DNA of 64,000 nucleotides from the NCBI RefSeq assembly GCF_024807145.1, contig NZ_JANUCA010000001.1:620001-684000 (forward strand), in the 5' to 3' direction. Origin of the DNA: Microbacterium sp. AK031. Lineage in GTDB: Bacteria > Actinomycetota > Actinomycetes > Actinomycetales > Microbacteriaceae. The notes under the pieces were generated by a model, which saw only the letters and a list, made by a program, of their open reading frames with translations, was not told the origin of the DNA and made no database searches. Each line of letters starts with the position of its first letter. Positions within the stretch are counted from its first letter, which is position 1. Shown piece after piece: positions 38,425 to 48,578 of this stretch. The position numbers were made by a program, and so were the translations under genes.

Positions 38425-39363
38425 CTACTCGGTTTCCGTGTCAGCATCCTCCACCTGGATCGGAGCGTCGGCCGGGTCCGCCCAGACCGGAGCAGGCAGC
38501 AGCGTGTCGGTGGCGCCGCCCTGGATCGCGCGCAGGGCATCCGCGATCTCATCGGCGTTCTCCGGCACTGCCAGGCCGCAGGTGTTCAGTTCCGACGCGA
38601 ACTTCAGAGTGAGCCGGATCTTGCCGGCCTCGATAGCCTCGGCGGTGGTGCCGGTGCGCTTCTCGCTGCCGGTCTGGATGTCCGACACCTCGTCGCAGAC
38701 GTGATAGACCGCACCGCCATCGACCCATACGACCTCATCCTGCCCGAGCAGCTGGATGACGGTCGACTGGTCGGCGGTGTACTTCTCGACCGACGGCGGG
38801 TTGTAGTCGATGCCGAGCGCGACAGCCGCGACGGCGAGGACGACGCCGATGATCCCGGCCGTGGTCTTCTGGCCTTTATCCATGTCCTTGTTCAGGAAAA
38901 TGAGGATGATCAACGGCAGGAACGCGACGACGGCGATGATGGCGCCGAGCTGATTCTGCACGAAGAACCGCACAGTGTCCGACTTCTTCGCGGGGTCGAG
39001 GCGGTTCGCCTTCTTCCAGAGGAATGAACCGATGATCGACAGTGCCGCGATCACGACGAGTGCGACGATGAGCGTGATGAACGCCCACTGCGGGAACTGC
39101 GCCGTGACGTTCTGCTCCTCCAGAAGACCGGTGTCGGGGTTGCGGACGAGTCCGCCGTCCTCGCCGACGAACTCCCGCTGACGAAGAAGCCAGAAGATCG
39201 CCACGGCCTCGGCCGCGATGGCGACGAACCACAGTACGGCGGCGATCCACCGCAGCGTCGTGGCCTTCTTCTTCGACTCGAGTGTCGGCTTCCACTCCGA
39301 TGCGGCTGTGCCGTCAGCATCTGTCGCCGATGATTCGACGGCCTTCTCATTGCGCTCAGCCAC
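38425..39363 (-). CDS. Membrane protein of unknown function with an extracytoplasmic domain
   Basis: About 312 residues. A charged N-terminus is followed by four predicted membrane spans (roughly 38-58, 88-110, 130-152, 160-178), then a C-terminal region of about 130 residues with two cysteines (VYHVCDEVS, NTCGLAV) likely outside the membrane. I do not recognise the family. The GTG start at 39363 follows AAGGGACTCACC. Its 3' end lies right after the convergent GntR gene. Confidence 0.7.
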   Translation of the reverse strand: MAERNEKAVESSATDADGTAASEWKPTLESKKKATTLRWIAAVLWFVAIAAEAVAIFWLLRQREFVGEDGGLVRNPDTGLLEEQNVTAQFPQWAFITLIVALVVIAALSIIGSFLWKKANRLDPAKKSDTVRFFVQNQLGAIIAVVAFLPLIILIFLNKDMDKGQKTTAGIIGVVLAVAAVALGIDYNPPSVEKYTADQSTVIQLLGQDEVVWVDGGAVYHVCDEVSDIQTGSEKRTGTTAEAIEAGKIRLTLKFASELNTCGLAVPENADEIADALRAIQGGATDTLLPAPVWADPADAPIQVEDADTETE

Positions 39364-39420
39364 GGTGAGTCCCTTCTGTCTGTGAACGCCCTGAGCATAT
39401 CGGTCGCGGTGAGGCGTCGC

Positions 39421-39426
39421 TACGCT
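39421..39426 (+). promoter_or_regulatory. -10-like hexamer (TACGCT) before a membrane protein gene
   Basis: TACGCT is 6 nt before ATG 39433. GGAGGC between them could instead act as a ribosome binding site, so leaderless initiation is less sure here. Confidence 0.35.
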
Positions 39427-39432
39427 GGAGGC

Positions 39433-39915
39433 ATGACATCTGATGCTGACGACGCTCTCACCTGGGAGGGCGATGACGATCGGCCGACGCAGAAACCCGC
39501 GCCAGAACCCGAGAAGAAGGCAGCGCTGCCGCGGGGCTGGAAAGCAGTGGGCAGACGCAGCGAGACCGTGGGGCGGATCGAAGAAGACGGCACAGTCAGC
39601 GATCCGGCCGAGCGCCCGCCGCTCAGCACGCCGATGCTGCTGCTGATCGGCATCGTCGGTGGCATCTACCTGCTGTACACCGTCGGCTGGATTGTCGGTG
39701 GGCTCACGCTGCATGGCAGCGCGATGTTCCTCATACCCGACGTGATGTACCAGATCGCCCTGTGGGCCGCCGTACTCGCTCCCGTGCTCTGGTTCGGCGC
39801 GGTGTGGATACTCACCAGAAGTTCGGCATCCTGGGTGCGCGTAGCCGGGCTCCTCGGCGGTGTGCTTCTGCTCGTGCCGTGGCCGTTCGTGATGACCGGG
39901 GCGGTGGGCGCATGA
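39433..39915 (+). CDS. Membrane protein of unknown function
   Basis: 160 residues: an acidic, proline-rich cytoplasmic N-terminus (about 65 residues) and three predicted spans (about 72-94, 103-125, 133-155). It is coupled to the next gene by a 4-nt overlap (ATGA), so the two probably work together. Family not recognised. Confidence 0.7.
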   Translation: MTSDADDALTWEGDDDRPTQKPAPEPEKKAALPRGWKAVGRRSETVGRIEEDGTVSDPAERPPLSTPMLLLIGIVGGIYLLYTVGWIVGGLTLHGSAMFLIPDVMYQIALWAAVLAPVLWFGAVWILTRSSASWVRVAGLLGGVLLLVPWPFVMTGAVGA

Positions 39916-40247
39916 CCGAGAACGTCGTTTCCTCGAGGCAGCCCCTCGGCCGGTGGAAGAGTGTCATCGTCGGCGTCGCGGGGCTGTTCTACGCCTATGC
40001 GGTCTGGAATGCCCTGGCCTACGTGTTCACCGTGGCACCCGTCGGGATCAACGCATACGGGTGGTTCATACTGATCTTCTCCGTGCTGTTCCCGATCCTG
40101 GTGTTCGTCGTTGTGTACGCGCTCGGCCGGCGCCGTACCGCAGGCGAACTCACGATCGCCATGATCGCCGGGCTGGCACTGGTCGCTGTGTTCTGGATGA
40201 ACGTGGCTGCACTCAGCATGCTCACCACCTCGTTCCTCTCGCCCTGA
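39912..40247 (+). CDS. Small membrane protein of unknown function
   Basis: 111 residues with three predicted spans (about 18-38, 48-70, 80-103). Its ATG overlaps the stop of the upstream membrane protein gene. Likely a two-gene unit upstream of serA. Family not recognised. Confidence 0.7.
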   Translation: MTENVVSSRQPLGRWKSVIVGVAGLFYAYAVWNALAYVFTVAPVGINAYGWFILIFSVLFPILVFVVVYALGRRRTAGELTIAMIAGLALVAVFWMNVAALSMLTTSFLSP

Positions 40248-40374
40248 CCACCCGGCGTCACACGGCACGGGACGGTGTGCGCGCTCGGGTAAGGTTGACA
40301 CGATCGCGCCCCGACGGTGTGCGGCGCATCGATCCCCACCCGCGCGTACTCACGCTCACCCCGAAGGATCCTCT

Positions 40375-41994
40375 GTGCCGAAGACAACCGCGCCGAAGCC
40401 CGTCGTGCTCATTGCCGAAGTTCTCTCGCCCGCCACGATCGAGGCGCTCGGGCCCGACTTCGACGTCCGTCAGGTCGACGGTACGGATCGCGCGGCGCTC
40501 TTCTCGTCGCTCGCGGACGCTGATGCCGTGCTCGTGCGCTCTGCGACGAAGATCGACGCGGAGGCACTGAGCCACGCGCCGAAGCTCAAGGTCGTCGCAC
40601 GTGCCGGTGTCGGACTCGACAACGTCGACATCCAGGCATCCACCAAGGCCGGCGTCATGGTCGTGAACGCGCCGACCTCGAACATCATCTCCGCTGCCGA
40701 GCTCACCTGCGGCCACGTCCTCAGCCTCGCCCGTCACGTGCCCGCCGCACATGCTTCGCTCGCGGCCGGCCAGTGGAAGCGCAGCGCCTACACGGGCACC
40801 GAACTCTTCGAGAAGACTCTCGGTATCGTCGGCCTCGGTCGGATCGGTGCGCTGGTCGCCGCCCGTATGCAGGGCTTCGGTATGAGGGTCGTCGCCTTCG
40901 ATCCCTACATCACGAGCGCACGCGCCCAGCAGCTCGGCGTCGAGCTGCGCACGCTCGACGAGCTCGTCGCCGAGGTGGACTTCCTCACGATCCACATGCC
41001 GAAGACACCGGAGACCACCGGAATGATCGGCGCCGAGCAGTTCAAGGCCATGAAGAAGTCCGCCTACGTCATCAACGTCGCCCGGGGCGGCCTGATCGAC
41101 GAGACTGCGCTGCGCGAAGCGCTGGTGGCCGGCGAGATCGCAGGCGCGGGCCTCGACGTCTTCACCTCTGAGCCGCCGGCTGAGGGGAGCTCAGCGCGTG
41201 AGTTGCTGGATCTGCCCAACGTCATCGTCACCCCGCACCTGGGGGCGTCCACCGACGAGGCGCAGGAGAAGGCCGGCGTCTCGGTGGCTCGCTCTGTCAA
41301 GCTCGCGCTCGAGGGCGACCTGGTTCCGGATGCGGTCAATGTCGCAGGCGGCGTGATCGATCCTTTCGTACGCCCCGGCATCGCCCTCGTGGAGAAGCTC
41401 GGCCAGGTCTTCAGCGGCCTGACCACCTCGGCCCTGACGAGCCTCGACATCGAGGTCCGCGGCGAACTCGCCGACTACGACGTCAGCGTCTATCGTCTGG
41501 CTGCCCTCAAGGGCGTGCTGTCCAACGTCGTCAGCGAGAACGTCTCGTACGTGAACGCACCGCTCTTCGCCGAGCAGCGCGGCATCGAGGCGCGCCTGAT
41601 CGTCGAGAAGGAAAGCCCTGAGTACCGCAATCTGACGACGCTGCGCGGCGCTCTCGCCGACGGCACCGTGCTGACGGTCGCAGGCACGCTTGCCGGCACG
41701 CGGTTGGTGCAGAAGATCGTGGGCATCAACGGGCACGACATAGAGGTGCCGATCGAGACGCATCACATCGTGATGCAGTACACCGATCGCCCCGGGATCG
41801 TCGCGGTCTACGGGCAGAAGTTCGGCGAAGCCGGCATCAATATCGCCGGTATGCAGGTCGCGCGCCGTGAAGCCGGTGGCCAGGCGCTCACCGTACTCAC
41901 GGTCGACTCGCGCGTGCCGGAGGATCTGCTGGCAGAGGTGGGCGAAGCCATCGACGCGAAGGTGATCCGCTCGATCGAGATCACCGAGGTCTGA
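40375..41994 (+). CDS. serA: D-3-phosphoglycerate dehydrogenase (long, ACT-containing)
   Basis: First step of serine synthesis. 539 residues: catalytic halves around an NAD Rossmann domain (GIVGLGRIGALVAAR), the substrate/catalytic RGGLIDETAL and HLGASTDEAQ segments, an intervening domain (about 320-450) and a C-terminal ACT domain (DRPGIVAVYGQKFGEAGINIAGM) for serine feedback. This four-domain type is the mycobacterial form. The start is GTG 40375 after AAGGATCC. Confidence 0.96.
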   Translation: MPKTTAPKPVVLIAEVLSPATIEALGPDFDVRQVDGTDRAALFSSLADADAVLVRSATKIDAEALSHAPKLKVVARAGVGLDNVDIQASTKAGVMVVNAPTSNIISAAELTCGHVLSLARHVPAAHASLAAGQWKRSAYTGTELFEKTLGIVGLGRIGALVAARMQGFGMRVVAFDPYITSARAQQLGVELRTLDELVAEVDFLTIHMPKTPETTGMIGAEQFKAMKKSAYVINVARGGLIDETALREALVAGEIAGAGLDVFTSEPPAEGSSARELLDLPNVIVTPHLGASTDEAQEKAGVSVARSVKLALEGDLVPDAVNVAGGVIDPFVRPGIALVEKLGQVFSGLTTSALTSLDIEVRGELADYDVSVYRLAALKGVLSNVVSENVSYVNAPLFAEQRGIEARLIVEKESPEYRNLTTLRGALADGTVLTVAGTLAGTRLVQKIVGINGHDIEVPIETHHIVMQYTDRPGIVAVYGQKFGEAGINIAGMQVARREAGGQALTVLTVDSRVPEDLLAEVGEAIDAKVIRSIEITEV

Positions 41995-42027
41995 TCGTCT
42001 GAGGCAGGTGTCGGCATGATCGAGCCG

Positions 42028-42057
42028 TCCTTCACCAGTCTCGCGTTCGGTGAAGGA
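42028..42057. terminator. Hairpin between convergent serA and tetR genes
   Basis: TCCTTCACC (42028-42036) pairs with GGTGAAGGA (42049-42057), a 9-bp stem with a 12-nt loop. It can serve both strands. Confidence 0.6.
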
Positions 42058-42064
42058 AGAGACG

Positions 42065-42607
42065 CTACGAGGTCGCTCTCACGACGAGTTCTACGAGCGC
42101 ACTCAGTTCTCGGTCGCGCGGGACGAGTCGATCGGGTCCGTTCACGTCCAGCGAGTTGTTGAAGTAGAGCCCGTCCCCGACGAGCAGCACGAGGTCAAGC
42201 GAGGCCTGATCGCGCACCTGAGGGCGGATCGCATCAGCCCAGCTGCTGCGCGTCTCACGCAGCGCATCTCCGGCGGCGCTCGAGCCGCCCTGTGCGAGAC
42301 GTGAGACGGCGATGAGTGCGCGGTCGAGTGGGGCGTTCTCCATCACGGATGTGCGCACGTAGTACGCGACGGGTCCGTCTGGGGCGCGGCTCATATCTGC
42401 GAGGTCCTCGTCGACGAGGTGCTTCAATCGCTCGATCATGCCGGCTGTGAGGTCGTCTTTGGAGGCGAAGTGGTAGAGCAATCCGCCCTTCGAGACATCC
42501 GCAGTCTTCGCCGTCGCATCCAGGGTCGCGGTGCGCTCGCCCGAGGAGATCAGGATCTCCTCGAAGGCGTCGAGCACGCGCTCTCGAGCGAGGGGAGGTC
42601 TGGCCAT
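42065..42607 (-). CDS. TetR-family repressor
   Basis: 180 residues. HTH at about 8-55 (ERVLDAFEEILISSGERTATLDATAKTADVSKGGLLYHF; core VSKGGLLYHFASKDDL), then a helical ligand-binding domain. Divergent from the DHA2 efflux gene over 47 bp that hold a palindromic operator, so it represses that pump and itself, probably released by a pump substrate. Confidence 0.92.
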   Translation of the reverse strand: MARPPLARERVLDAFEEILISSGERTATLDATAKTADVSKGGLLYHFASKDDLTAGMIERLKHLVDEDLADMSRAPDGPVAYYVRTSVMENAPLDRALIAVSRLAQGGSSAAGDALRETRSSWADAIRPQVRDQASLDLVLLVGDGLYFNNSLDVNGPDRLVPRDRELSALVELVVRATS

Positions 42608-42613
42608 GTCTGT

Positions 42614-42639
42614 TACTATACCATCTGGACGGTTTACTA
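42614..42639. promoter_or_regulatory. TetR operator
   Basis: An imperfect 26-bp palindrome whose halves are TACTATACCATCT and GGACGGTTTACTA (9 of 13 positions match). It fills most of the short tetR/efflux spacer. Confidence 0.6.
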
Positions 42640-42654
42640 TCGGAAGAGGATGCG

Positions 42655-44187
42655 ATGACCCAGATCGGGGTCGAGACGAGCGGGATCAATGCGCCACGTG
42701 CGGGCGTGCGGGCGTGGCTGGCGCTCGTCGTGCTCATGCTGCCGGTGCTGCTCGTCTCTGTCGACAACACGGTGCTGAGCTTCGCGCTACCCGAGATCGC
42801 GATCGCCCTCGCCCCGTCCGGCGCGGAGCAGCTGTGGATCATCGACGCCTATCCGCTGGTGCTGGCCGGGCTCCTCGTCACCATGGGCACACTGGGCGAC
42901 AGATTCGGCCGCCGTCGGATGCTGCTGATCGGCTCGACCGGGTTCGCTGCGGTGTCCGTGCTCGCTGCATTCGCGCCCACCGCGGCGCTTCTGATCGTCG
43001 CGCGTGCACTGCTGGGATTCTTCGGTGCGATGCTGATGCCGTCGACGCTGTCGCTGCTGCGCTCGATCTTCCAGAACCGTGACCAGCGGCGGATGGCGAT
43101 CGCCGTATGGGCGTCGGCGTTCTCCGCAGGCTCGGCGCTGGGCCCTATCGTCGGAGGATTCCTTCTGGAGCACTTCGCCTGGGGATCGGTGTTCCTCATC
43201 GCCGTGCCGGTGCTGATCCCTCTGCTGATCTCGGCACCGCTGCTGGTTCCGGAGAGCCGCGATCCGGCACCGGGGAAGATCGATTCGATCAGCATCGCGC
43301 TGTCGATGGCGACCATGATCCCGGTGGTCTACGCGATCAAGGCAGTGGCTGTCGACGGCATCAGCGTCTCTGCCGTGTTCTGGGCGCTGCTGGGGATCGC
43401 GATGGGCTGGCTGTTCGTGCGCCGCCAGCTGCGCGCGAAGACGCCGATGCTCGACATGGCGCTGTTCCGCCGTGGATCGTTCTCCGGCGCAATCCTGGTG
43501 AATCTGCTCAGTGTGGTGGCGCTCGTCGGATTCCTGTACTTCGTGCCACAGCACCTGCAGCTGATTCTCGGGCTCTCGCCGATGGTGGCGGGGCTGGCGC
43601 TGGTGCCGGGCATGGTCGCCGTGATCGTCGCAGGTCTGAGCGTCGTTCCCATCTCGCGCCGCGTCCACCCCCACATCCTCGTTCCGTCAGCACTGGCGTT
43701 CTCGGTCGTCGGGTACCTGCTCGTCGCGTTCACGACCGTGGGCCACGGCGCTCTTCCGCTGATCCTCGCCTTCGTCGTGCTCGGCATCGGCATCGGGGCA
43801 GCGGAGACCATCTCGAACGAGCTGATCCTCTCCAGCGCGCCCGCTGCTAAGGCGGGAGCGGCGAGCGCGGTCTCGGAGACCGCGTACGAGCTCGGCGCGG
43901 TTCTGGGGACGGCAGTGCTCGGCGGCATCATCACCGCCTTCTACCGCTCTGCGCTCGTGGTTCCGGAGGGAGTTCCCGCCGACTTTGCACTGGCTGCGCG
44001 GGAGACGCTCGCCGGCGCGTACACGGCACTCCAGGATCTCCCAGGGCCGCTGGGATCCGCGCTGTGGGAGGCCGCCGCATCCGCATTCGATTCCGGCGTG
44101 ATGGTGACCTCCGTGATCGGCGCCGTTCTCGTGATGGCGGCCGGCACGATCGCCGCTGTCACACTGCGCACGAAGGCTTCGCGCTGA
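42655..44187 (+). CDS. MFS drug efflux transporter, DHA2 type (14 spans)
   Basis: 510 residues, 14 predicted spans, QacA/SmvA/EmrB-like. Hallmarks: [16 protein letters not shown] in span 1 (motif D1), [15 protein letters not shown], the MFS loop [10 protein letters not shown], and motif C in span 5 ([16 protein letters not shown]). Likely exports cationic or lipophilic drugs by proton antiport. The divergent TetR gene controls it. Confidence 0.92.
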   Translation: MTQIGVETSGINAPRAGVRAWLALVVLMLPVLLVSVDNTVLSFALPEIAIALAPSGAEQLWIIDAYPLVLAGLLVTMGTLGDRFGRRRMLLIGSTGFAAVSVLAAFAPTAALLIVARALLGFFGAMLMPSTLSLLRSIFQNRDQRRMAIAVWASAFSAGSALGPIVGGFLLEHFAWGSVFLIAVPVLIPLLISAPLLVPESRDPAPGKIDSISIALSMATMIPVVYAIKAVAVDGISVSAVFWALLGIAMGWLFVRRQLRAKTPMLDMALFRRGSFSGAILVNLLSVVALVGFLYFVPQHLQLILGLSPMVAGLALVPGMVAVIVAGLSVVPISRRVHPHILVPSALAFSVVGYLLVAFTTVGHGALPLILAFVVLGIGIGAAETISNELILSSAPAAKAGAASAVSETAYELGAVLGTAVLGGIITAFYRSALVVPEGVPADFALAARETLAGAYTALQDLPGPLGSALWEAAASAFDSGVMVTSVIGAVLVMAAGTIAAVTLRTKASR

Positions 44188-44254
44188 CCAGTACGCTGGA
44201 CGATACGTGCCCGAGCGCTCTCGCGCCCAGGGCGATCCCGGTGCAAGGAGTATC

Positions 44255-45304
44255 ATGTCGCGTGTCGTGAAGCTGGCCGTCGTCCCCGGTGACGGTATCG
44301 GTCCCGAGGTCGTCGCGGAGGCGGAGAAGGCGCTCGACGCCGTCACCGCCGACAGCGAAGTCACCTTCGAGAAGACGCACTTCTCGCTCGGTGCCGCACG
44401 ATACCTCGAGACAGGCGACACGCTGACCGACGAGGACCTTGCTGCGATCAGCGCGAACGACGCCATCATCCTGGGCGCTGTCGGAGGAACGCCGGGAGAC
44501 CCCCGGTTGAAGGACGCGAACATCGAGCGCGGACTGCTGCTGAAGCTGCGGTTCACCTTCGATCACTACGTCAACCTGCGTCCTTCTAAGCTCTACGCAG
44601 GCGCGCCGGGGCCGCTCGCCGCGCCCGGCGACGTGGACTTCGTGGTCGTTCGCGAGGGCACTGAGGGACCTTACGTGGGCAATGGCGGCGCCATCCGAGT
44701 CGGAACGCCGCATGAGATCGCCAACGAGACCAGCGTGAACACCGCCTACGGCATCGAGCGCGTGGTTCGCTATGCGTTCGAGTTGGCTGGACGGCGACGG
44801 CAGAAGCTCACCCTCGTGCACAAGACGAACGTGCTCGTGCACTCCGGCGGCATGTGGCAGCGCATCGTCGACGAGGTGGCGCAGGAGCACCCGGATGTGG
44901 CCGTAGACTATCTGCACGTCGACGCAGCCACGATCTTCCTGGTCACGAACCCTTCCCGCTTCGACGTGATCGTCACCGACAACCTCTTCGGTGACATCCT
45001 CACGGATCTGGCAGGCGCCGTCACCGGTGGCATCGGCCTCGCCGCATCGGGCAACATCAACCCCGACGGCACGTTCCCCTCGATGTTCGAGCCCGTTCAT
45101 GGTTCGGCGCCCGACATCGCAGGCCAGCAGAAGGCCGACCCCACGGCCGCGATCCTCTCCGTCGCACTGCTGCTCGATCACCTCGGGCTCACGCAGGAAT
45201 CCGATCGCCTCACTCGCGCGATCGCAGCGGACATCGCGGAACGGGCCGGCTCTCGAACCACCAGCCAGACGGGCGACGCGATCATCGCACGGCTCCCGGC
45301 GTAG
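44255..45304 (+). CDS. leuB: 3-isopropylmalate dehydrogenase
   Basis: NAD-dependent oxidative decarboxylase of leucine synthesis, 349 residues. PGDGIGPEV at the start, the substrate-binding [45 protein letters not shown], and [22 protein letters not shown] (metal aspartates). ATG 44255 with AAGGAG at 44245-44250. ilvE follows in the same direction. Confidence 0.96.
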   Translation: MSRVVKLAVVPGDGIGPEVVAEAEKALDAVTADSEVTFEKTHFSLGAARYLETGDTLTDEDLAAISANDAIILGAVGGTPGDPRLKDANIERGLLLKLRFTFDHYVNLRPSKLYAGAPGPLAAPGDVDFVVVREGTEGPYVGNGGAIRVGTPHEIANETSVNTAYGIERVVRYAFELAGRRRQKLTLVHKTNVLVHSGGMWQRIVDEVAQEHPDVAVDYLHVDAATIFLVTNPSRFDVIVTDNLFGDILTDLAGAVTGGIGLAASGNINPDGTFPSMFEPVHGSAPDIAGQQKADPTAAILSVALLLDHLGLTQESDRLTRAIAADIAERAGSRTTSQTGDAIIARLPA

Positions 45305-45349
45305 TCTGAGGACACGCGAACGCCGCCCGCAACGAACGCAGGATGTGAC

Positions 45350-46444
45350 ATGACAACGACCGAGACCGAACTCGCTCCTCTCGAGTTCTCCGTGACCAAG
45401 AACCTCACTGCGCGCTCCACGGCGCAGCGCGACGAAGCCCTGACGAATCCGGGTTTCGGCACGATCTTCACCGACCACATGGTCGACATCTGCTGGTCGG
45501 CTCGCGGAGGATGGCATCGCCCGCGCGTGCAGCCCTATGGTCCGATCTCACTCGACCCCGCCGCCGCGGTTCTGCACTACGGTCAGGAGATCTTCGAGGG
45601 CATCAAGGCGTACCGACACGCTGACGGCTCGATCCACACTTTCCGCCCCGACCAGAATGCGGCGCGTCTGCAGCGCAGCGCCCGGCGCATGGCGCTCCCG
45701 GAACTGCCCGCCGACTACTTCATCCAGTCGCTCCGCGAGCTCGTCGCGGTCGATGGAGAGTGGGTGCCGTCGGGGGAGGACCAGAGCCTCTACCTGCGTC
45801 CGTTCATGTTCGCGAAGGAGGCGTTCCTCGGCGTGCGCCCAGCCCAGAAGGTCGCGTACTACGTGATCGCGAGTCCTGCCGGGTCGTACTTCAAGGGCGG
45901 CGTGAAGCCCGTGCGCATCTGGCTGTCCGAGACGCACGCCCGTGCGGGCAGGGGAGGTACAGGTGCGGCGAAGACCGGAGGCAACTACGCGTCCAGCCTT
46001 CTGCCGCAGGCCGAAGCCTACGACAAGGGCTGCGACCAGGTCGTCTTCCTCGACCAGGACGGCAACGTCGAGGAACTCGGCGGAATGAACGTCGTATTCG
46101 TCTTCAAGGACGGACGAATCGTGACACCGGAGTCGGACAGCATCCTGGAGGGCATCACGCGCAACTCCCTGCTGCAGCTCGCCGAGGACCGCGGCCATAC
46201 GGTCGAGAGTCGTCCGGTGTCGCTGCAGGAGTGGCGCGACGGCGTCGCATCCGGTGACATCGTCGAGGTGTTCGCCTGCGGCACGGCCGCGGTCGTCACA
46301 CCGATCGGCGCGCTGGTCACCGCGAACTTCGAGGACGTCCAGCCCACCGGCGACCTCGCCCTGTCGCTGCGTGAAGAGCTCACCGACATCCAGTACGGCC
46401 GCCGCGAGGACAAGCACAACTGGCTTCTGCGCCTGGACGCCTGA
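45350..46444 (+). CDS. ilvE: Branched-chain amino acid aminotransferase
   Basis: PLP fold-IV transaminase for the last step of Val/Leu/Ile synthesis, 364 residues. The PLP lysine is Lys208 in GAAKTGGNYASSL; LHYGQEIFEGIKAYR and VEELGGMNVVFVF are family segments. Together with ilvDBNC and leuB in this window it covers most of the pathway. A large inverted repeat follows the stop. Confidence 0.96.
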   Translation: MTTTETELAPLEFSVTKNLTARSTAQRDEALTNPGFGTIFTDHMVDICWSARGGWHRPRVQPYGPISLDPAAAVLHYGQEIFEGIKAYRHADGSIHTFRPDQNAARLQRSARRMALPELPADYFIQSLRELVAVDGEWVPSGEDQSLYLRPFMFAKEAFLGVRPAQKVAYYVIASPAGSYFKGGVKPVRIWLSETHARAGRGGTGAAKTGGNYASSLLPQAEAYDKGCDQVVFLDQDGNVEELGGMNVVFVFKDGRIVTPESDSILEGITRNSLLQLAEDRGHTVESRPVSLQEWRDGVASGDIVEVFACGTAAVVTPIGALVTANFEDVQPTGDLALSLREELTDIQYGRREDKHNWLLRLDA

Positions 46445-46455
46445 CTTCCGCTGAC

Positions 46456-46522
46456 CGAAACAGGAGTTGCCGCACGAGACTTGGCCTGCCACGGCCTGTT
46501 TCGTGCGGCAACTCCTGTTTCG
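46456..46522. repeat. Large inverted repeat (22-bp perfect arms) after ilvE
   Basis: The left arm 46456-46477 and right arm 46501-46522 are perfect reverse complements; the core is CAGGAGTTGCCGCACGA. The 23-nt loop holds a smaller GGCC-TGCCAC-GGCC hairpin. CCTGTTTCGT occurs twice within the right half (46496-46505 and 46514-46523), so the unit may have arisen by partial duplication. No T-run is present, so it could be a factor-dependent terminator, an mRNA-stabilising structure or a REP-like element. Confidence 0.75.
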
Positions 46523-46536
46523 TCGGTCGGCGTCGC

Positions 46537-46542
46537 TAGGCT
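46537..46542 (+). promoter_or_regulatory. -10-like hexamer (TAGGCT) before the FAH-family gene
   Basis: TAGGCT ends 6 nt before GTG 46549. GGAG between them could be read as a weak ribosome binding site instead. Confidence 0.4.
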
Positions 46543-46548
46543 GGAGCG

Positions 46549-47328
46549 GTGAAGATCGCTCGGTTCAGCCACAATGACGCCATCCGCTACGGCATCGTCG
46601 ACGAGCAGGAGCTCGTCGTCCTCGCCGGAGACCCGATGTTCGCGGGATACGAGACCACCGGCGAGCGCGTTCCGCTGTCGGATGCCGCGCTGCTCGCACC
46701 GGTGATCCCGCGGTCGAAGGTGGTCTGCGTGGGCAAGAATTACCATGACCATGCCGCCGAGATGGGGGGAGTGGCACCAGAAGAACCGCTGCTGTTCCTG
46801 AAGCCCAACACGTCGGTGATCGGCCCAGGCGACACGATCGTGCGTCCGACATCGTCCGAGCGCACGGAGCACGAGGGCGAGCTCGCTGTCGTCATCGGAC
46901 GCATCGCGAAGAACGTCAAGGCCGAGAACGCGCTCGACTACGTGTTCGGGTACACGGTGGGCAACGACGTCACCGCCCGCGACCTTCAGAAGAAGGACGG
47001 TCAGTGGACGCGCGGGAAGGGCTTCGACACGTTCTGCCCGCTCGGTCCCGTCATCGAGACCGATTTCGATCAGGCGGATGCCACGATCGAGACCCGCGTC
47101 AACGGCGAAGTCCGCCAGCATGCGCCGCTGAGCGACATGATCCACTCGGTACCGGCGATCATCGAGTACGCCTCTGCCGTGTTCACGCTGCTGCCCGGCG
47201 ACGTCATCCTCACCGGCACCCCCGCTGGCGTCGGCCCGTTCGCGGCCGGTGACACGGTCGAGGTCGAGGTCACGGGTCTCGGCATCCTGCGCAACTCCGT
47301 GCGCGACGCGCTGCCAGTGGCAGGATGA
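46549..47328 (+). CDS. Fumarylacetoacetate hydrolase family protein
   Basis: 259 residues, FAH-fold lyase/hydrolase. [27 protein letters not shown], the metal ligands in [11 protein letters not shown], and [20 protein letters not shown]. Members act on oxo-acids (acylpyruvate hydrolases, oxaloacetate decarboxylase, 2-hydroxyhepta-2,4-diene-1,7-dioate isomerase), and the exact substrate cannot be fixed. It overlaps the MFS gene by 4 nt. Confidence 0.88.
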   Translation: MKIARFSHNDAIRYGIVDEQELVVLAGDPMFAGYETTGERVPLSDAALLAPVIPRSKVVCVGKNYHDHAAEMGGVAPEEPLLFLKPNTSVIGPGDTIVRPTSSERTEHEGELAVVIGRIAKNVKAENALDYVFGYTVGNDVTARDLQKKDGQWTRGKGFDTFCPLGPVIETDFDQADATIETRVNGEVRQHAPLSDMIHSVPAIIEYASAVFTLLPGDVILTGTPAGVGPFAAGDTVEVEVTGLGILRNSVRDALPVAG

Positions 47329-48578
47329 CCATGCCGGCCGTCGACCAGGCGGCGGTGCAGCGGCGCACGGTGCTCGTGCTGTCGCTCGGCCAGGTGCTCG
47401 GCGGTATCGCCTTCGGGGCCACTGTCTCGCTCGGTGCATTGCTCGCGGCCGACCTGTCCGGTGACGATGCACTGTCGGGGTTGGCGACGGCAGCGGTCAC
47501 GCTGGGTGCTGCACTGTGCGCGATCCCCCTCGCGCGGCTCGCGAGCCGGGTGGGACGCCGACGAGCTCTGACTCTCGGCAACCTGTTCGCACTGATCGGC
47601 ATCTGCGTCGTCATCCTCGCTGCGGCGCTGCGCATCTTCCCTCTGCTGCTGGTCGGCATCCTGATGATCGGCGCCGGCAACGCGGGCAACCTGCAGTCCC
47701 GATTCGCGGCGACCGACCTCGCTGCGCCGCAGCATCGCGGACGCGACCTGTCGGTGGTGGTCTGGGCGACCACGATCGGGGGAGTCACAGGTCCGCTGCT
47801 GCTCGGACCCGGCGAGATCGTCGGGCAGACGGTCGGCATGCCGCCGCAGACCGGGGCATACCTCTTCTCGCTGATCGCGCAGACAGCCGCATTCATCCTG
47901 TACGTCGTCGCCCTGCGCCCGGATCCGCTGCTCACCGCGCAGCGACTCGCCAAGGACGCCGCAGCATCGCTGTCCGCGCCTCTGGTCGTGCCGGATCAGC
48001 CGACCGTCGCTCGCTACGCGATCTTCGCGATCGCAGGGTCGCATGTCGTCATGGCCTCCGTGATGGCGATGACACCGGTGCACCTGTCGCACATGGCGCA
48101 CTCGGTGCATGCAGGGCACGCGTCGAACGCTGACGTCTCACTGCTGGTCGGCTTCACCATCGCCCTGCACGTCGCGGGTATGTACGGCCTGTCACCGATC
48201 TTCGGAATCCTCGCCGACCGCTGGGGGCGGTTGCGCGTGGTGATGCTCGGTCAGGCGCTGTTCGTCGGATCTCTCGCCTTCGCCGTCTTCGTGAACGACC
48301 AGGCATGGGGCGTGATGGTCGCGCTGATCCTGCTCGGCCTCGGCTGGAGCGCCGCCACGGTCGCCGGCGCCGCGCTGCTCACGGAGGCGAGCGCGCCTGA
48401 GCTGCGCACACGTCGCCAGGGACGCAGCGACTCGCTCATGAGCTTGTCCGCCGCGGCCGGCGCCGTGCTGGCGGGTGTGGTGCTGTCGAATTTCCAGTAC
48501 GCAGGGCTGGGGATCGCGGCATCTGTCCTCGTGCTCGTCATCGTGGCGCTGGCACCGCTCGGGCGGACCAGGGTGTGA
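47325..48578 (+). CDS. MFS transporter
   Basis: 417 residues with about 12 spans. MFS loop motif [12 protein letters not shown] between spans 2 and 3 and [13 protein letters not shown] between spans 8 and 9; a His-rich loop ([15 protein letters not shown]) lies between spans 7 and 8, which might bind metal. The substrate is unknown. Coupled by 4-nt overlaps to both neighbours. Confidence 0.85.
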   Translation: MTMPAVDQAAVQRRTVLVLSLGQVLGGIAFGATVSLGALLAADLSGDDALSGLATAAVTLGAALCAIPLARLASRVGRRRALTLGNLFALIGICVVILAAALRIFPLLLVGILMIGAGNAGNLQSRFAATDLAAPQHRGRDLSVVVWATTIGGVTGPLLLGPGEIVGQTVGMPPQTGAYLFSLIAQTAAFILYVVALRPDPLLTAQRLAKDAAASLSAPLVVPDQPTVARYAIFAIAGSHVVMASVMAMTPVHLSHMAHSVHAGHASNADVSLLVGFTIALHVAGMYGLSPIFGILADRWGRLRVVMLGQALFVGSLAFAVFVNDQAWGVMVALILLGLGWSAATVAGAALLTEASAPELRTRRQGRSDSLMSLSAAAGAVLAGVVLSNFQYAGLGIAASVLVLVIVALAPLGRTRV

